A stretch of DNA of 64,000 nt. It comes from Leptotrichia sp. oral taxon 223. Its GTDB lineage: Bacteria; Fusobacteriota; Fusobacteriia; Fusobacteriales; Leptotrichiaceae. The stretch lies in assembly GCF_013394795.1 (NCBI RefSeq), contig NZ_JABXYU010000004.1:344675-408674 (forward strand), written 5' to 3'. The notes under the pieces were generated by a model. The model had not been told where the DNA came from. It was given only the letters and a program-made list of their open reading frames with translations, and did not search any database. Positions 1 through 9,150 of the stretch are shown here, in pieces; position 1 is the stretch's first letter, and the number at the start of each line of letters is the position of its first letter. The position numbers were made by a program, and so were the translations under genes.

Positions 1-269
1 AAAAAGGTGATGAATTCTCACTTGATATTGTGGATTATGAAGCGGAAAAATTAGCATTAGGAATTGGAAATCTGCTTAGCATACTAGATCCTGAAATTGT
101 TGTTGTAGGTGGAGGAGTTGCTCTTGCTGGAGATTTCCTATTTGACCGTGTGAAAGAAAAATTAAAAGATGTGGCATTCCCATCAATTTTGGAAAATCTA
201 AAAATTGTTACAGCAACTCTTGGAAATGATGCAGGAATTTTAGGAGCCGCTTATCTTGGAATGATTTAA
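1..269 (+). CDS. ROK family sugar kinase, C-terminal part (5' end outside window)
   Basis: The frame is open from the left edge, so only the last ~89 residues are present. The visible part contains a glycine-rich stretch (VVVGGGVA) followed by an amphipathic helix and the ending GNDAGILGAAYLG. This is the usual C-terminus of ROK-family glucokinases and N-acyl-hexosamine kinases, where the GGG segment lies near the nucleotide site. The sugar specificity motifs are upstream and cannot be seen. A GTG at position 30 is internal, not a real start. A bidirectional terminator follows directly. The family call is confident; the substrate is unknown. Confidence 0.8.
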   Translation, partial: KGDEFSLDIVDYEAEKLALGIGNLLSILDPEIVVVGGGVALAGDFLFDRVKEKLKDVAFPSILENLKIVTATLGNDAGILGAAYLGMI

Positions 270-292
270 TTTTTTAATCAAATGGAATTTAC

Positions 293-342
293 AAAAAAAG
301 ACTATATAGATTGCCAATTTCTTATATAGTCTTTAATTTTTT
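293..342. terminator. Bidirectional intrinsic terminator
   Basis: The arms AAAGACTATATA (297-308) and TATATAGTCTTT (323-334) are perfectly complementary. They are flanked by an A-run on the left and a T-rich run on the right, so the hairpin can end both the kinase and the convergent PepSY operon. Confidence 0.85.
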
Positions 343-346
343 ATTT

Positions 347-688
347 TTATCTCTTTTCAAATTTTATAATTGAACCGCTGCTTGCGTCAATATCAAATTC
401 ATATCTAAGTTTGTTTGCAATAAACTCTATCACGTAAACAGATTTTCCATTTTTATTATCCAACTTTATCTGTTTAAAATTGGCAGCCGATTCTGCGACA
501 CCAGCGTGTGCCAGTGCAATTTCCTTTGCTTTATTTGGCGTTATTTGTGCGTCAGAAGTTTTTATGCTTACCATTGGTACTAGTTTAACGGTATTGTTAA
601 TTTCTTTTGCCATCAAATTGACAGAAAGAAGAAATATTATTAAAGTAATTGTATTATTAAATCCTCTTTTTTTAATTTTATTTATCAT
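347..688 (-). CDS. Exported PepSY-domain protein
   Basis: A 113-residue protein with a basic N-terminus and a hydrophobic signal segment (TLIIFLLSVNLMA). After it comes one PepSY-like unit: a helix with the pattern ITPNKAKEIALAHAG, then strands ending in YEFDIDASSGSIIKFEKR. PepSY domains are small periplasmic or surface modules often found next to two-component systems or metallopeptidases. I chose the ATG at 688 because GGAG lies 8 bases upstream. A longer frame from 736 would overlap the preceding gene and has no better ribosome site. It is the second gene of a two-gene unit with the PepSY gene at 720-998. The exact role is unknown. Confidence 0.75.
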   Translation of the reverse strand: MINKIKKRGFNNTITLIIFLLSVNLMAKEINNTVKLVPMVSIKTSDAQITPNKAKEIALAHAGVAESAANFKQIKLDNKNGKSVYVIEFIANKLRYEFDIDASSGSIIKFEKR

Positions 689-719
689 AATTTTTTCTCC
701 ATAACCCATCTTTAAATTT

Positions 720-998
720 TTATTTATTTTCTTCACTCCAATTAATTATTTTTCCAGTATAAACATCAATTTCAAAGTTATAAGCAACACCTCTATAACT
801 AATTTGCCCTTTATAAAGATTAGCATTCTCTGAATCAAACTCAAGAACATTCGCAAATGTTGCTCCAGGGACTTTAGCTAAGGCTATTTGCTTTGCTTTA
901 ATTGCTGTTATTTTTTTCCTTTCCTTATTACCTGAAAAAACTAACGAACTGATGATTAACATTCCGAATAATGTCATCTTTAAAAATTTCCTCTTCAT
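720..998 (-). CDS. Small exported PepSY-domain protein
   Basis: A 92-residue protein with a signal peptide (MKRKFLKMTLFGMLIISSLVFSG). The short PepSY unit (ITAIKAKQIALAKVPGATF, then YRGVAYNFEIDVYTGKIINW) is paralogous to the product of the next gene downstream. It lies downstream of a histidine kinase and response regulator on the same strand but is separated from them by ~395 bases holding its own promoter. The arrangement fits a small envelope protein made under control of the neighbouring two-component system. That link is inferred from position only. Confidence 0.72.
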   Translation of the reverse strand: MKRKFLKMTLFGMLIISSLVFSGNKERKKITAIKAKQIALAKVPGATFANVLEFDSENANLYKGQISYRGVAYNFEIDVYTGKIINWSEENK

Positions 999-1214
999 AG
1001 CTTATCATCCCTTTCCTTATAATTATGTTTATTGTTATCTATAATTCGACTTTTTTCTTCAATAATTTTAATAATATACAATTACCTAATAAATCTCTCC
1101 TTTCTTCTAAATATAATTTTTTCATTTTTCACATAGGCAATTTTTGTAAAATGCCCATTTTTACTCGAGTAACAGTTTGGCACTAATGTTGAGCTAAAGT
1201 ACCATTCTTTCTGA

Positions 1215-1262
1215 CAAGTTAATAGTACCACATAAACATTAAAGAAAAATGAGAACTTTTAA
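1215..1262 (-). promoter_or_regulatory. Promoter of the PepSY operon, extended -10, shared with 43.25 kb
   Basis: Reading leftward there is an extended -10 TGG-TACTAT (1222-1230), preceded by the block AAAAGTTCTCATTTTTCTTT (1242-1261). Almost the same ~55-base string occurs on the plus strand at 43249-43306. This leaves a leader of about 215 nt before the first PepSY gene. I see no other clear feature in the 999-1393 gap. Confidence 0.5.
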
Positions 1263-1393
1263 ATTTTTTTCATTTTTTGAAATTTTTTTTAATTTTTGTA
1301 TATTATTTTGTATTAAAAGTCTAGTTATAGCATAATTTTCCAGTAAATTTAAGCAATTAATTATAGTTCTGTTTTTATTAATTATTTTTTTTA

Positions 1394-2758
1394 TCAAATT
1401 TTTTCTAAAATTATTGTAAAAGCTGTACCTTTTCCAAATTCACTTTCTACAGAGATCTGTCCATTATGTAATTCTATAATTTTTTTTACCATCGAAAGCC
1501 CAAGTCCAGAATTATCGCCATTTTTGGAAGAATCTACCTGGTAAAATCGTAACCAGATTTTATCCAGCTTGTCTTTTTCAATTCCTATTCCATCATCAGA
1601 AATTTTGCTGATAATTTTATCATTTTCAGAAAACAGTTCTATCGTTACTGTCCCGTTCTGCTTTCCATAACAGATTGCATTTGAAATTAAATTTGTAAAG
1701 ACACGCATCATCATCATTTCATCAATATTTGCATAAATTGCAGGAGTGATTTTTGTAATAAATTTTATATTTTTCGCTTTCGCACTTGAAATTTGTGTTT
1801 CCACTGTCATTTCAATCAGTTCGCTTAAATCAATATGTTCCAAATTTAACTTCTGCTTTCCACGCTCCATCCTTGCCAAAGTTAGTAGCTGCGACACCAG
1901 TTTTGACATTTTCTGCCCTTCCTTTTCTATAATCCCAAAGGACTTCTTAGCTTCTTCAACTGAATTTATATAGCCTTTTCCATATTCTGCCTGTGTCAAG
2001 ATAACTGTAATTGGAGTTCTAAGCTCGTGCGAAACATCAGAAGTAAACTGCACTTCGTTTTCAAAGGACGCCTGAAGCCTATCAAACATCACGTCAAAGG
2101 TGTTTGCAAGTGTATGAAGCTCGTCATCACCTTTTTTTAGATTAATCCGTTGTGACAAGTCGTTTCCTTCGTTAATTTTTTCCGCTATTTTCCTAATTTG
2201 CTCAATTGGCCTAAATGCATTTCTTGTAATGACATAACCACCAATTGCTGAAAGTATAAGGAAAAATGGTAAAATTATAATGGAAATCTGAATGACTGTC
2301 TCAATCGCACTTGACTGTCCAATATTAGGCATTACCCCTCTAATCCACACTTTTCCATAATTATCCAGTTTAATCGTTTTGTTATAAACATACCATTTCT
2401 GATTGCTGCTTCTAATTATCATAATTTTATCGTCTTTAGATTTGCTGTTATCCATCTCAAAGCCATTTGGCGAATTTCCATAGAGAAATTTAAAATCCTT
2501 GTCATAAATGGCAATTTCCACATTCTGGATCATTGTATCAAAATTGCTGTCAATTATAATTTCTCCATTTTTTATAGTTAAATAATCAAGCCTGTGAATT
2601 ACAACATCTTTTAGATAAGTTCGTACACTTGAATGAATAATATTTTCACTTATATAAAAAACTATAGCCAGCGATGAAAATACAAGCAAAATCATAATTC
2701 CCATATACCATAAGCCAATTTTCAACTTTATCGAACTGTTATTAAAGAATCTTTTCAT
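1394..2758 (-). CDS. Sensor histidine kinase (CusS/ArlS type)
   Basis: A 454-residue membrane kinase. TM1 is at about 14-36, an extracytoplasmic sensor region at 37-152, and TM2 at about 155-178. HAMP follows at about 180-232. The HisKA box SDVSHELRTP has phospho-acceptor His244. The HATPase domain shows the N box (NLISNAI), a G1-type box (DDGIGIEKDK) and the G2 box (GLGLSMVKKI). It phosphorylates the OmpR-type regulator encoded 35 bases upstream. Adjacency to two PepSY proteins suggests an envelope-related signal. The ligand is unknown. Confidence 0.92.
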   Translation of the reverse strand: MKRFFNNSSIKLKIGLWYMGIMILLVFSSLAIVFYISENIIHSSVRTYLKDVVIHRLDYLTIKNGEIIIDSNFDTMIQNVEIAIYDKDFKFLYGNSPNGFEMDNSKSKDDKIMIIRSSNQKWYVYNKTIKLDNYGKVWIRGVMPNIGQSSAIETVIQISIIILPFFLILSAIGGYVITRNAFRPIEQIRKIAEKINEGNDLSQRINLKKGDDELHTLANTFDVMFDRLQASFENEVQFTSDVSHELRTPITVILTQAEYGKGYINSVEEAKKSFGIIEKEGQKMSKLVSQLLTLARMERGKQKLNLEHIDLSELIEMTVETQISSAKAKNIKFITKITPAIYANIDEMMMMRVFTNLISNAICYGKQNGTVTIELFSENDKIISKISDDGIGIEKDKLDKIWLRFYQVDSSKNGDNSGLGLSMVKKIIELHNGQISVESEFGKGTAFTIILEKI

Positions 2759-2793
2759 TATTTTTTATTCCTTATTTTATTTAAATTCAAAAC

Positions 2794-3477
2794 CTATTCA
2801 GCTTTTAACACATACCCAACTCCACGAATTGTATGAATCAGCTTTGGTTCAAAATCCTTGTCAATTTTTCGACGTAAATACCTGATATAGACATCAATCA
2901 CATTTGTACCGCCCTCATAATCATAATTCCAGATATGCTGCTCAATTTGTTCCCTCGACAAGACACGTTCTTTATTCCTAATCATATATTCCAAAATTGT
3001 AAATTCCCTTGTTGACAGTTTTATAGGAATTTTATCACGGAAAACATCATGTGAGTTACAATTGACGGTTAAATTTGCGATTTTAAAGACATTGCTTGCA
3101 TTTGAATTGCTAATTGCTGGATTTCTACGTAAAAGCACCCTTATTCTTGCCATAAGCTCATCAAAGGCAAACGGTTTTACAAGATAGTCATCCGCTCCAT
3201 AGTCAAGCCCTTTTACCCTGTCTTCTATCCCATCTCTCGCAGTAAGCAGTAAAACAGGTGTTTTTATCCCTCTTTCACGTATTGTTCTCAAAATCTCAAA
3301 TCCGTCTATTCCTGGCAGCATAATATCAGAAACAACAACATCATATTCAGTCGAAAAAATATAGTCAAGGGCGTCTGTACCATTAAAGCAGCTGTCAACC
3401 CCATATTTTTCCATCTTTAATTTTTTCGTAATTATATCATTTAAATTTTCCTCATCTTCAATTACTAAAATTCTCAT
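2794..3477 (-). CDS. OmpR/PhoB-family response regulator
   Basis: 227 residues. The receiver domain (1-118) has the acidic pair ED at 7-9, phospho-acceptor Asp51 (VVSDIMLPG), the switch Thr in LLLTARD, and Lys in LVKPF. The C-terminal winged helix ends IHTIRGVGYVLKAE, typical of this family. It is co-directional with the kinase downstream, so both are probably co-transcribed. The promoter block shared by the PepSY operon and the 43.25 kb locus is a plausible target, but the sequence does not prove it. Confidence 0.93.
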   Translation of the reverse strand: MRILVIEDEENLNDIITKKLKMEKYGVDSCFNGTDALDYIFSTEYDVVVSDIMLPGIDGFEILRTIRERGIKTPVLLLTARDGIEDRVKGLDYGADDYLVKPFAFDELMARIRVLLRRNPAISNSNASNVFKIANLTVNCNSHDVFRDKIPIKLSTREFTILEYMIRNKERVLSREQIEQHIWNYDYEGGTNVIDVYIRYLRRKIDKDFEPKLIHTIRGVGYVLKAE

Positions 3478-3521
3478 TTTTCAAAAGAACCTCCTTACAA
3501 CTTTTTCTAACAGCCCTAGCT

Positions 3522-4226
3522 TTACCTTTTTGCTACTGTTGAAAATACAAATTTGTCAGGCCTGTATGAATTTACGCCATATTGAAACAATGTTCCATTA
3601 GACAAGTATGTATGGCTTTCTATTACGACGACAGAATCAAAATTTTTTAAGTCCATGTATTTTTTTTCATTTTCAGTGGCATATCTAAATTTTATTTCCC
3701 GCCGTGAATGTGATATTTTCAAATGCAGTTTTTTTTCCAGATAATCATAAATTGAGCTTTCGACAATATTTTTATCCAAAAATGGTACAACTCTTTTGTC
3801 AAAATAGGTAATTTCGTATTCAAGTGCTTCCCCATCCAGCACACGTGTACGTGAAACCCTATAAAATGAAACATCCTCAGACACTTCAAAAATATCCATA
3901 ATCTCGCTAATTCCATTAACAACATTCAATTCAACCAGATTAGTATTAATGTCGATATTTTCAATTTTATTAAGCTCCTTTGAAGTTCTTAAGTTTGATA
4001 AGCTGTTTTTAAACCGCCCATTTTCAAGAACCATTGAATTTTTCCCTTTTATCTTTTGAATATATCCATCCAGTTCAAGCATGGAAAGCGCTTTTCTTAT
4101 AGTATCTTTAGAATACGAATATTTACGTGCCAGTTCCGATTCACTTTTTAAAAATTCCCTAGCCTTAAATGTTCCATTTGTTATTTTTTCCTTTATATCA
4201 TTATAAACTTCTTTGTATTTGCTCAC
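3522..4226 (-). CDS. GntR-family repressor with UTRA domain, TreR-like
   Basis: A 234-residue regulator. The N-terminal winged helix (YKEVYNDIKEKI ... YSKDTIRKALSMLELDGYIQKIKGKNS) is followed by a UTRA effector domain ending FQYGVNSYRPDKFVFSTVAKR. This pattern closely follows trehalose-operon repressors, which respond to trehalose-6-phosphate. No trehalose genes are in the window, so the effector is inferred from similarity only. The GTG at 4226 is chosen because AAAGGAG lies 8 bases upstream. An upstream ATG at 4244 would place that Shine-Dalgarno inside the frame. It is separated from gltA by a terminator. Confidence 0.8.
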   Translation of the reverse strand: MSKYKEVYNDIKEKITNGTFKAREFLKSESELARKYSYSKDTIRKALSMLELDGYIQKIKGKNSMVLENGRFKNSLSNLRTSKELNKIENIDINTNLVELNVVNGISEIMDIFEVSEDVSFYRVSRTRVLDGEALEYEITYFDKRVVPFLDKNIVESSIYDYLEKKLHLKISHSRREIKFRYATENEKKYMDLKNFDSVVVIESHTYLSNGTLFQYGVNSYRPDKFVFSTVAKR

Positions 4227-4304
4227 AGGCACATCTCCTTTCAAGAAACATCAGTTTTATTATAGCCCATAAATTGCAAAATGACAATGGCAAAAAGCAT
4301 ATAA

Positions 4305-4334
4305 AAACAAGGAGAATAAAATTTTCTCCCTGTC
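4305..4334 (-). terminator. Terminator of the acn-icd-gltA operon
   Basis: Reading leftward, ACAGGGAGAA pairs with TTCTCCTTGT, and a TTTTTA run follows. It lies just after the gltA stop and separates the operon from the treR-like gene. Confidence 0.75.
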
Positions 4335-4343
4335 CTAAAAAAA

Positions 4344-5675
4344 TTATAAAAATATATTTCCATCTTCATCAATCGCCTTGTATGCTGGACGGATTAATTT
4401 CTTGTCAACGAGAATCTGCTCCATCCTGTGCGCATTCCAGCTCGCTATTCTCGACAATGCAAATAACGGCGTAAATATATTTTGCGGAATATTCAAAAGT
4501 CTATACACAAATCCCGAATACAAGTCAACATTTGCACAAATTTCAAAATTTTCACCCTTCAGCTCTTTCCCGATTTCCTTCGTAAATTTTTCAACATTTG
4601 AAAAAAGTTCAAATTCTTCAAGCGCATTTTTTTCTTTTGCCAACTCATAAGCCTTTTTTTTCAAAATTTCAGCACGCGGATCCGAAATTGTATAAACTGC
4701 GTGGCCCATCCCGTAAATCCGTCCTGTCTTGTCAAATACTTTTTTCTCAAACATCAGCTTCAAATATTCCTTTAGTTTGACTTCATCATAGGGATTTGTA
4801 TTTTTTTTCAGATTTTCCATCATTTTCGCAACCATTGAATTTGCTCCGCCATGCATAGGCCCCTTTAACGAACCGATTGAAGCGGAAATTGAGGAATATG
4901 TGTCTGTCCTTGTGGAAGAAATTACGTGAGAAGTGAATGTTGAGTTATTTCCTCCACCGTGTTCTGCGTGTATAACTAAAATTAAATCTAGTATCTCAGA
5001 TTCCAGTTTTGTGAATTGGCTGTCGCTTCTAAGCATATGAAGAATATTTTCAGCAATACTGTATTCCTCCACTGGATTATGAATTATCAAACTTTTGTTA
5101 AAATGCTTGTAATTGCAAGCCTGATAACAGTACACCAGTAAACTTGGAAATTTTGCAATTAAATTTAAGGACTGGTCAATCAAATTTGACAGACTCACGT
5201 CATCTGGATTTTCATCCAATGTATAAAGGCACAAAACTGCTCTTTGAAGCTGATTCATTATATCCGTACTCGGCTTTCGCAAAATAAAATCCTCTATAAA
5301 CTCATCTGGCAAGTGCCTATATTCCTTCAATGTACTTACAAACATCTTTAATTCAAAATTAGACGGAACTTTTCCAAAAAGCAGCAAAAACATCGTTTTT
5401 TCAAAGCAAAATGTCTTTTCCTCCTCAAACTGCTCAACAAGCCTATCAATCGGAATTCCCCGATAATAAAGTTTTCCTTCCTCTGGAATCTTTTTCCCTC
5501 TTTTATTTACTGAATACCCTAAAACTGCACCAATTTTAGTCAATCCAACCAGGACTCCTGTCCCATTTTTATTCCTAAGCCCTCTTTTCACATCAAGCTT
5601 ATTATAAATATCGTCTGAAATTGAATTATTCTGATTAAATAAAACACCGAGTTCATTTATAAAATCACTTTTCAT
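4344..5675 (-). CDS. gltA: Citrate synthase
   Basis: A 443-residue protein of normal length. It condenses oxaloacetate and acetyl-CoA to citrate. The active-site residues are visible: His239 in AEHGGGNN, His275 in GPMHGGAN, His325 in GMGHAVY followed by SDPR, and Asp384 in NVDLYSG. It is the last gene of the three-gene unit with isocitrate dehydrogenase (8-base gap) and aconitase. Together they run oxaloacetate to 2-oxoglutarate, most likely to supply glutamate rather than a full cycle, because no other TCA genes are seen here. Confidence 0.95.
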   Translation of the reverse strand: MKSDFINELGVLFNQNNSISDDIYNKLDVKRGLRNKNGTGVLVGLTKIGAVLGYSVNKRGKKIPEEGKLYYRGIPIDRLVEQFEEEKTFCFEKTMFLLLFGKVPSNFELKMFVSTLKEYRHLPDEFIEDFILRKPSTDIMNQLQRAVLCLYTLDENPDDVSLSNLIDQSLNLIAKFPSLLVYCYQACNYKHFNKSLIIHNPVEEYSIAENILHMLRSDSQFTKLESEILDLILVIHAEHGGGNNSTFTSHVISSTRTDTYSSISASIGSLKGPMHGGANSMVAKMMENLKKNTNPYDEVKLKEYLKLMFEKKVFDKTGRIYGMGHAVYTISDPRAEILKKKAYELAKEKNALEEFELFSNVEKFTKEIGKELKGENFEICANVDLYSGFVYRLLNIPQNIFTPLFALSRIASWNAHRMEQILVDKKLIRPAYKAIDEDGNIFL

Positions 5676-5683
5676 AATGCCTC

Positions 5684-6685
5684 CTATCCTAAATTTTCAA
5701 TAATTTTTTTTGTAAATTCAGTCGTTGTAGCATTTCCACCCAAATCTTTTGTTTTACATCCTTCTTCCAGTGTCTTTAAAATAGCATTTTCTATATTTTC
5801 TGCAAAATCATTCAGCTTTAAATATTTTAGCATTTCTAGTGATGAGAGTAGCAGCGCAAGCGGGTTTGCCTTATTTTGCCCTGCAATATCAGGCGCAGAG
5901 CCATGTACAGCTTCAAAAATGGCAATATCATCTCCAATATTTGCCCCTGGAGCAACCCCAAGCCCTCCTACAAGTCCAGCAACCAAATCCGATAAAATAT
6001 CTCCATATAAATTCATCGTAACAATTACTTTAAATCTTTCCGGATTTGTAACAAGCTGCATACACATATTGTCAACAATAAGCTCTTCCAGCTCAATTCC
6101 TTCATAATCCCTTGCAACTTCCCTTGCAGTTTCCAAAAACATTCCATCTGTAAATTTCAGTATATTTGCCTTATGCACGACTGTAACTTTGGAAATTTTA
6201 TTATTTTTTGCATATTCAAAAGCACTTCTGACAATCCGTTCGCTGCCTTTCTTCGTAATTCTTTTTATAGCAACCGCACTTGTCTTGTCATCATTTTCAT
6301 ACTTTTCCTCACCAATATAAATCCCTTCCGTATTTTCCCTAAAAATTGCCAAATCAATATTTTCATACCGAGTCTTAATTCCTGGCAAATTTCTTGATGG
6401 CCGAAAATTCGTATATAAATCATATTTTTTTCTAAGATACACATTTATGCTTCTAAACCCTTTCCCAATTGGTGTCGTAATTGGTCCTTTTATAGCGATT
6501 TTATTTTTTTCAACACTTTCGTAAAGGCTATCAGGAATCAATTCTCCAGTTTTCTCATAAACATCTGTCCCTGCATTTTCAGTTTCAAATTCCACTGGAA
6601 CTTTCGCAGCCTTAAAAATTTCCACTAAACTTTCCGATATTTCATATCCAATTCCATCCCCTGGAATTAATGTCACTTTCTTCAT
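5684..6685 (-). CDS. icd: Isocitrate dehydrogenase (NAD-dependent type)
   Basis: A 333-residue member of the isocitrate/isopropylmalate dehydrogenase family. It starts MKKVTLIPGDGIG. The substrate arginines are in FRPSRNLPG, the metal and dinucleotide region is NLYGDILSDLVAGLVGG, and the adenine site is EAVHGSAPDIAG. The short length and lack of insertions match the NAD-type enzymes. The neighbours (gltA, aconitase) favour isocitrate over isopropylmalate. The ATG at 6685 is used: the family N-terminus begins there and a purine-rich AAAGAGTGG precedes it. The frame extends 12 codons further upstream without support. Confidence 0.9.
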   Translation of the reverse strand: MKKVTLIPGDGIGYEISESLVEIFKAAKVPVEFETENAGTDVYEKTGELIPDSLYESVEKNKIAIKGPITTPIGKGFRSINVYLRKKYDLYTNFRPSRNLPGIKTRYENIDLAIFRENTEGIYIGEEKYENDDKTSAVAIKRITKKGSERIVRSAFEYAKNNKISKVTVVHKANILKFTDGMFLETAREVARDYEGIELEELIVDNMCMQLVTNPERFKVIVTMNLYGDILSDLVAGLVGGLGVAPGANIGDDIAIFEAVHGSAPDIAGQNKANPLALLLSSLEMLKYLKLNDFAENIENAILKTLEEGCKTKDLGGNATTTEFTKKIIENLG

Positions 6686-6855
6686 AATAAACCACTCTTT
6701 CTTTTTCCAAATTTTATACAATATTAAACCTCATTTAAACAATGAATGTTCTATTTTCCAATAGAATTTAGTATTAGATTATTTTGTTCAATAACTATTT
6801 TTATTATGTTTTTTGTTTATTTAAAAAAAAATTATATTTTAATTATTTTGAAATA

Positions 6856-8835
6856 TTAACTTAAAAACTCATCACTTGTCGCAAATTTTAAGTATCCGCC
6901 AAATTTTAATATTTTAAGCTCTCTTTCTGAACCATTGAATTTTGCAGGAAATTCAGTATTTTTAGTAATATTTTTTACAATAAATCTTCCATTTATCAAT
7001 GAATTTGGGATGTCTGACAACTGTAATTCGTCGTATTCGTCAATTTTATCGTAATCTTCCACGTTCTCAAATTCCAATGGTATAATTCCGCTGTTTATCA
7101 AATTTGCCTTGTGGATTCTTGCAAATGATTTTGCGATAACTGCCTTTATACCAAGATAAAGCGGTAACAATGCAGCATGTTCACGGCTTGAACCTTGCCC
7201 ATAATTTTCTCCTCCGACAATTATTCCGCCATTATTTTTTTCAGCTCTTTCCTTAAAATCTGGAATTATTGTTTCAAAACAATGTTCAGACAATTTTGGA
7301 ATATTTGAACGGAATGGCAATAATGCAGCATTTGATGGGCAAATATCGTCTGTTGTAATATTATCTCCTGTCTTTAAGATAACTTTTCGTGTAATGCTAT
7401 CCTGCAGCTCTTCCCCAATCGGAAATGGCTTAATGTTAGGCCCCATTACGATTTTTACTGCTTCTCTTTCCTTTTTTGCTTCCTCTTCATTTGGATTTGG
7501 GAAAATAAAATAGTTATCTGATATTTCAAATTTTTCAGGCTCTTCTACAATGATTTCTGCCCCCAATTCCCTAGGATCTGTCAAATATCCTGTAATTGCT
7601 GACGCAGCCGCTGTTTCTGTACTCACTAGATAAACTCCGGCACTCATTGTCCCACATCTTCCCTTAAAGTTTCTGTTAAATGTTCTAAGTGAAATTCCAT
7701 CCGTTTTTGGTGCCTGTCCCATTCCAATACAAGGTCCGCAAGCGGCTTCTAACAATCTTGCTCCAGCTGCTATAAATTTTGCCAATGCACCATTTTCTGA
7801 AATCATTTTCATAATATTGCTTGAACCTGGCGATAATACAAGGCTCACATCTGGATGAACTTTTTTCCCGTCTAAAATTGCTGCAAGTTTCATAAAATCT
7901 GAATACGATGAATTTGTACATGAACCAATCGCAATCTGATCGACTTTTAGTTTTTTATCCTTTGAAATTTCATGCACATTGTCAGGACTATGAGGAAAAG
8001 CCGCAAGTGGCACCAATTCATCCAAATTAACAACTAGCTTATCATCATAAAACGCATTCTCATCAGGCAGTAATTCTGTAAAATCTTCTCCACGTGACTG
8101 TTTTTCCAAAAAAATCCTTGTTTTCTCATCACTTGGAAAAATTGACGTTGTAGCCCCTAATTCAGCTCCCATATTGGTAATTGTCGCCCTGTCTTCAACT
8201 GATAGCGATTTAATTCCATCTCCAGTATATTCCATTACGTATCCGACTCCGCCTTTTACTGTAAGCTGTTTCAAAATGTACAAAATAATGTCTTTAGCCG
8301 ACACCCAAGGCTGTAATTTCCCTTTTAGCTCAATATTATAAACTTTCGGCACTTTCAAATAATATAGCCCCCGTGCCATTCCAATCGCAACGTCAAGCCC
8401 TCCAGCTCCAATTGCAAGCATTCCAAGCCCTCCTCCAGTTGGAGTGTGACTATCCGATCCAATCAGTATTTTTCCCGGCTTTCCAAATCTTTCCAAATGC
8501 AATCTGTGGCAAATTCCATTTCCCGGTTTTGAAAAAACAATGTTGTGCTTTTTAGCTGAAGTTTTAATAAATTCATGATCATCTGCATTCTCAAAGCTGG
8601 ACTGCAGCATATTGTGATCAACATAGGCTACCGAAATCTCAGTTGCAACTTTATCAACATTCATCGCATTTAATTGTAAATAAGCCATCGTTCCCGTAGA
8701 ATCCTGTGTAAGTGTCTGATGAACCCTGACAGCAATTTCATTTCCTGCCTTCAATTCACCCTTCAAAAGATTTTTAGCCAAAATCTTATACGTTAAACTC
8801 ATATTATTAGAGTTCAAATTTTTACTCATAGACAT
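6856..8835 (-). CDS. acn: Aconitate hydratase
   Basis: A 659-residue enzyme converting citrate to isocitrate. The [4Fe-4S] ligands are seen in GSCTNSSYSD and in the AACGPCIGMGQAP pair. The swivel domain includes GENYGQGSSREHAAL, which supplies the active-site Ser and Arg. The length (~650) matches the compact bacterial aconitase group rather than the ~890-residue AcnA. The start at 8835 has AGGAGG 8 bases upstream. It is the first gene of the acn-icd-gltA unit behind a strong promoter, with a ~170-base gap before icd. Confidence 0.93.
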   Translation of the reverse strand: MSMSKNLNSNNMSLTYKILAKNLLKGELKAGNEIAVRVHQTLTQDSTGTMAYLQLNAMNVDKVATEISVAYVDHNMLQSSFENADDHEFIKTSAKKHNIVFSKPGNGICHRLHLERFGKPGKILIGSDSHTPTGGGLGMLAIGAGGLDVAIGMARGLYYLKVPKVYNIELKGKLQPWVSAKDIILYILKQLTVKGGVGYVMEYTGDGIKSLSVEDRATITNMGAELGATTSIFPSDEKTRIFLEKQSRGEDFTELLPDENAFYDDKLVVNLDELVPLAAFPHSPDNVHEISKDKKLKVDQIAIGSCTNSSYSDFMKLAAILDGKKVHPDVSLVLSPGSSNIMKMISENGALAKFIAAGARLLEAACGPCIGMGQAPKTDGISLRTFNRNFKGRCGTMSAGVYLVSTETAAASAITGYLTDPRELGAEIIVEEPEKFEISDNYFIFPNPNEEEAKKEREAVKIVMGPNIKPFPIGEELQDSITRKVILKTGDNITTDDICPSNAALLPFRSNIPKLSEHCFETIIPDFKERAEKNNGGIIVGGENYGQGSSREHAALLPLYLGIKAVIAKSFARIHKANLINSGIIPLEFENVEDYDKIDEYDELQLSDIPNSLINGRFIVKNITKNTEFPAKFNGSERELKILKFGGYLKFATSDEFLS

Positions 8836-8875
8836 ATTGTTGTCCTCCTAACATAACTATTTCAATCATACTATT

Positions 8876-8905
8876 ATTATAATACTAAATCATTAAATGT
8901 GTCAA
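8876..8905 (-). promoter_or_regulatory. Consensus sigma-70 promoter of acn-icd-gltA
   Basis: Reading leftward: TTGACA (8900-8905), an 18-base spacer, TATAAT (8876-8881). Transcription should begin near 8869, about 34 bases before the acn start. The upstream ~70 bases are almost pure A/T and could act as an UP element. Confidence 0.85.
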
Positions 8906-9034
8906 CGATATATAACATATATTTTTTATATAATTGCATATATATTGTAAATAATTATAAATAACTCAATAAATACAATTTTATTATACATTTAAAATCA
9001 TTTTTTTATCCAAATTTTTTTCATTTGAATACCA

Positions 9035-9150
9035 GAACTACTTCCGCTTTTAGAAGCGGGAGCTTCTTGGGAAGTATCTGCGTAGACTAGCCAAATATAT
9101 TTACCAAGCTCTTCGGGCAGTTCCTACCCTGCTTCCTTTTATTTCCCTAA
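9035..9150 (-). ncRNA. Candidate omega-RNA and right end of IS605 copy 1
   Basis: This ~115-base non-coding tail after tnpB is about 90 percent identical to 28549-28660. Reading leftward it has a hairpin GGGTAG-gaa-CTGCCC. The other copy has CTACCC there, so the change leaves pairing intact (a G-U wobble), which supports an RNA structure. The right-end hairpin follows. In this family the tnpB 3' tail is known to give the TnpB guide RNA. The guide would be the flank just beyond 9035. Confidence 0.6.

Noticed and set aside
1039..1125. A 28-codon frame on the minus strand in the PepSY leader (MKKLYLEERRDLLGNCILL...)
   Set aside because: There is no ribosome site before the ATG and no recognisable protein pattern. 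It is more likely chance in an A/T-rich leader.
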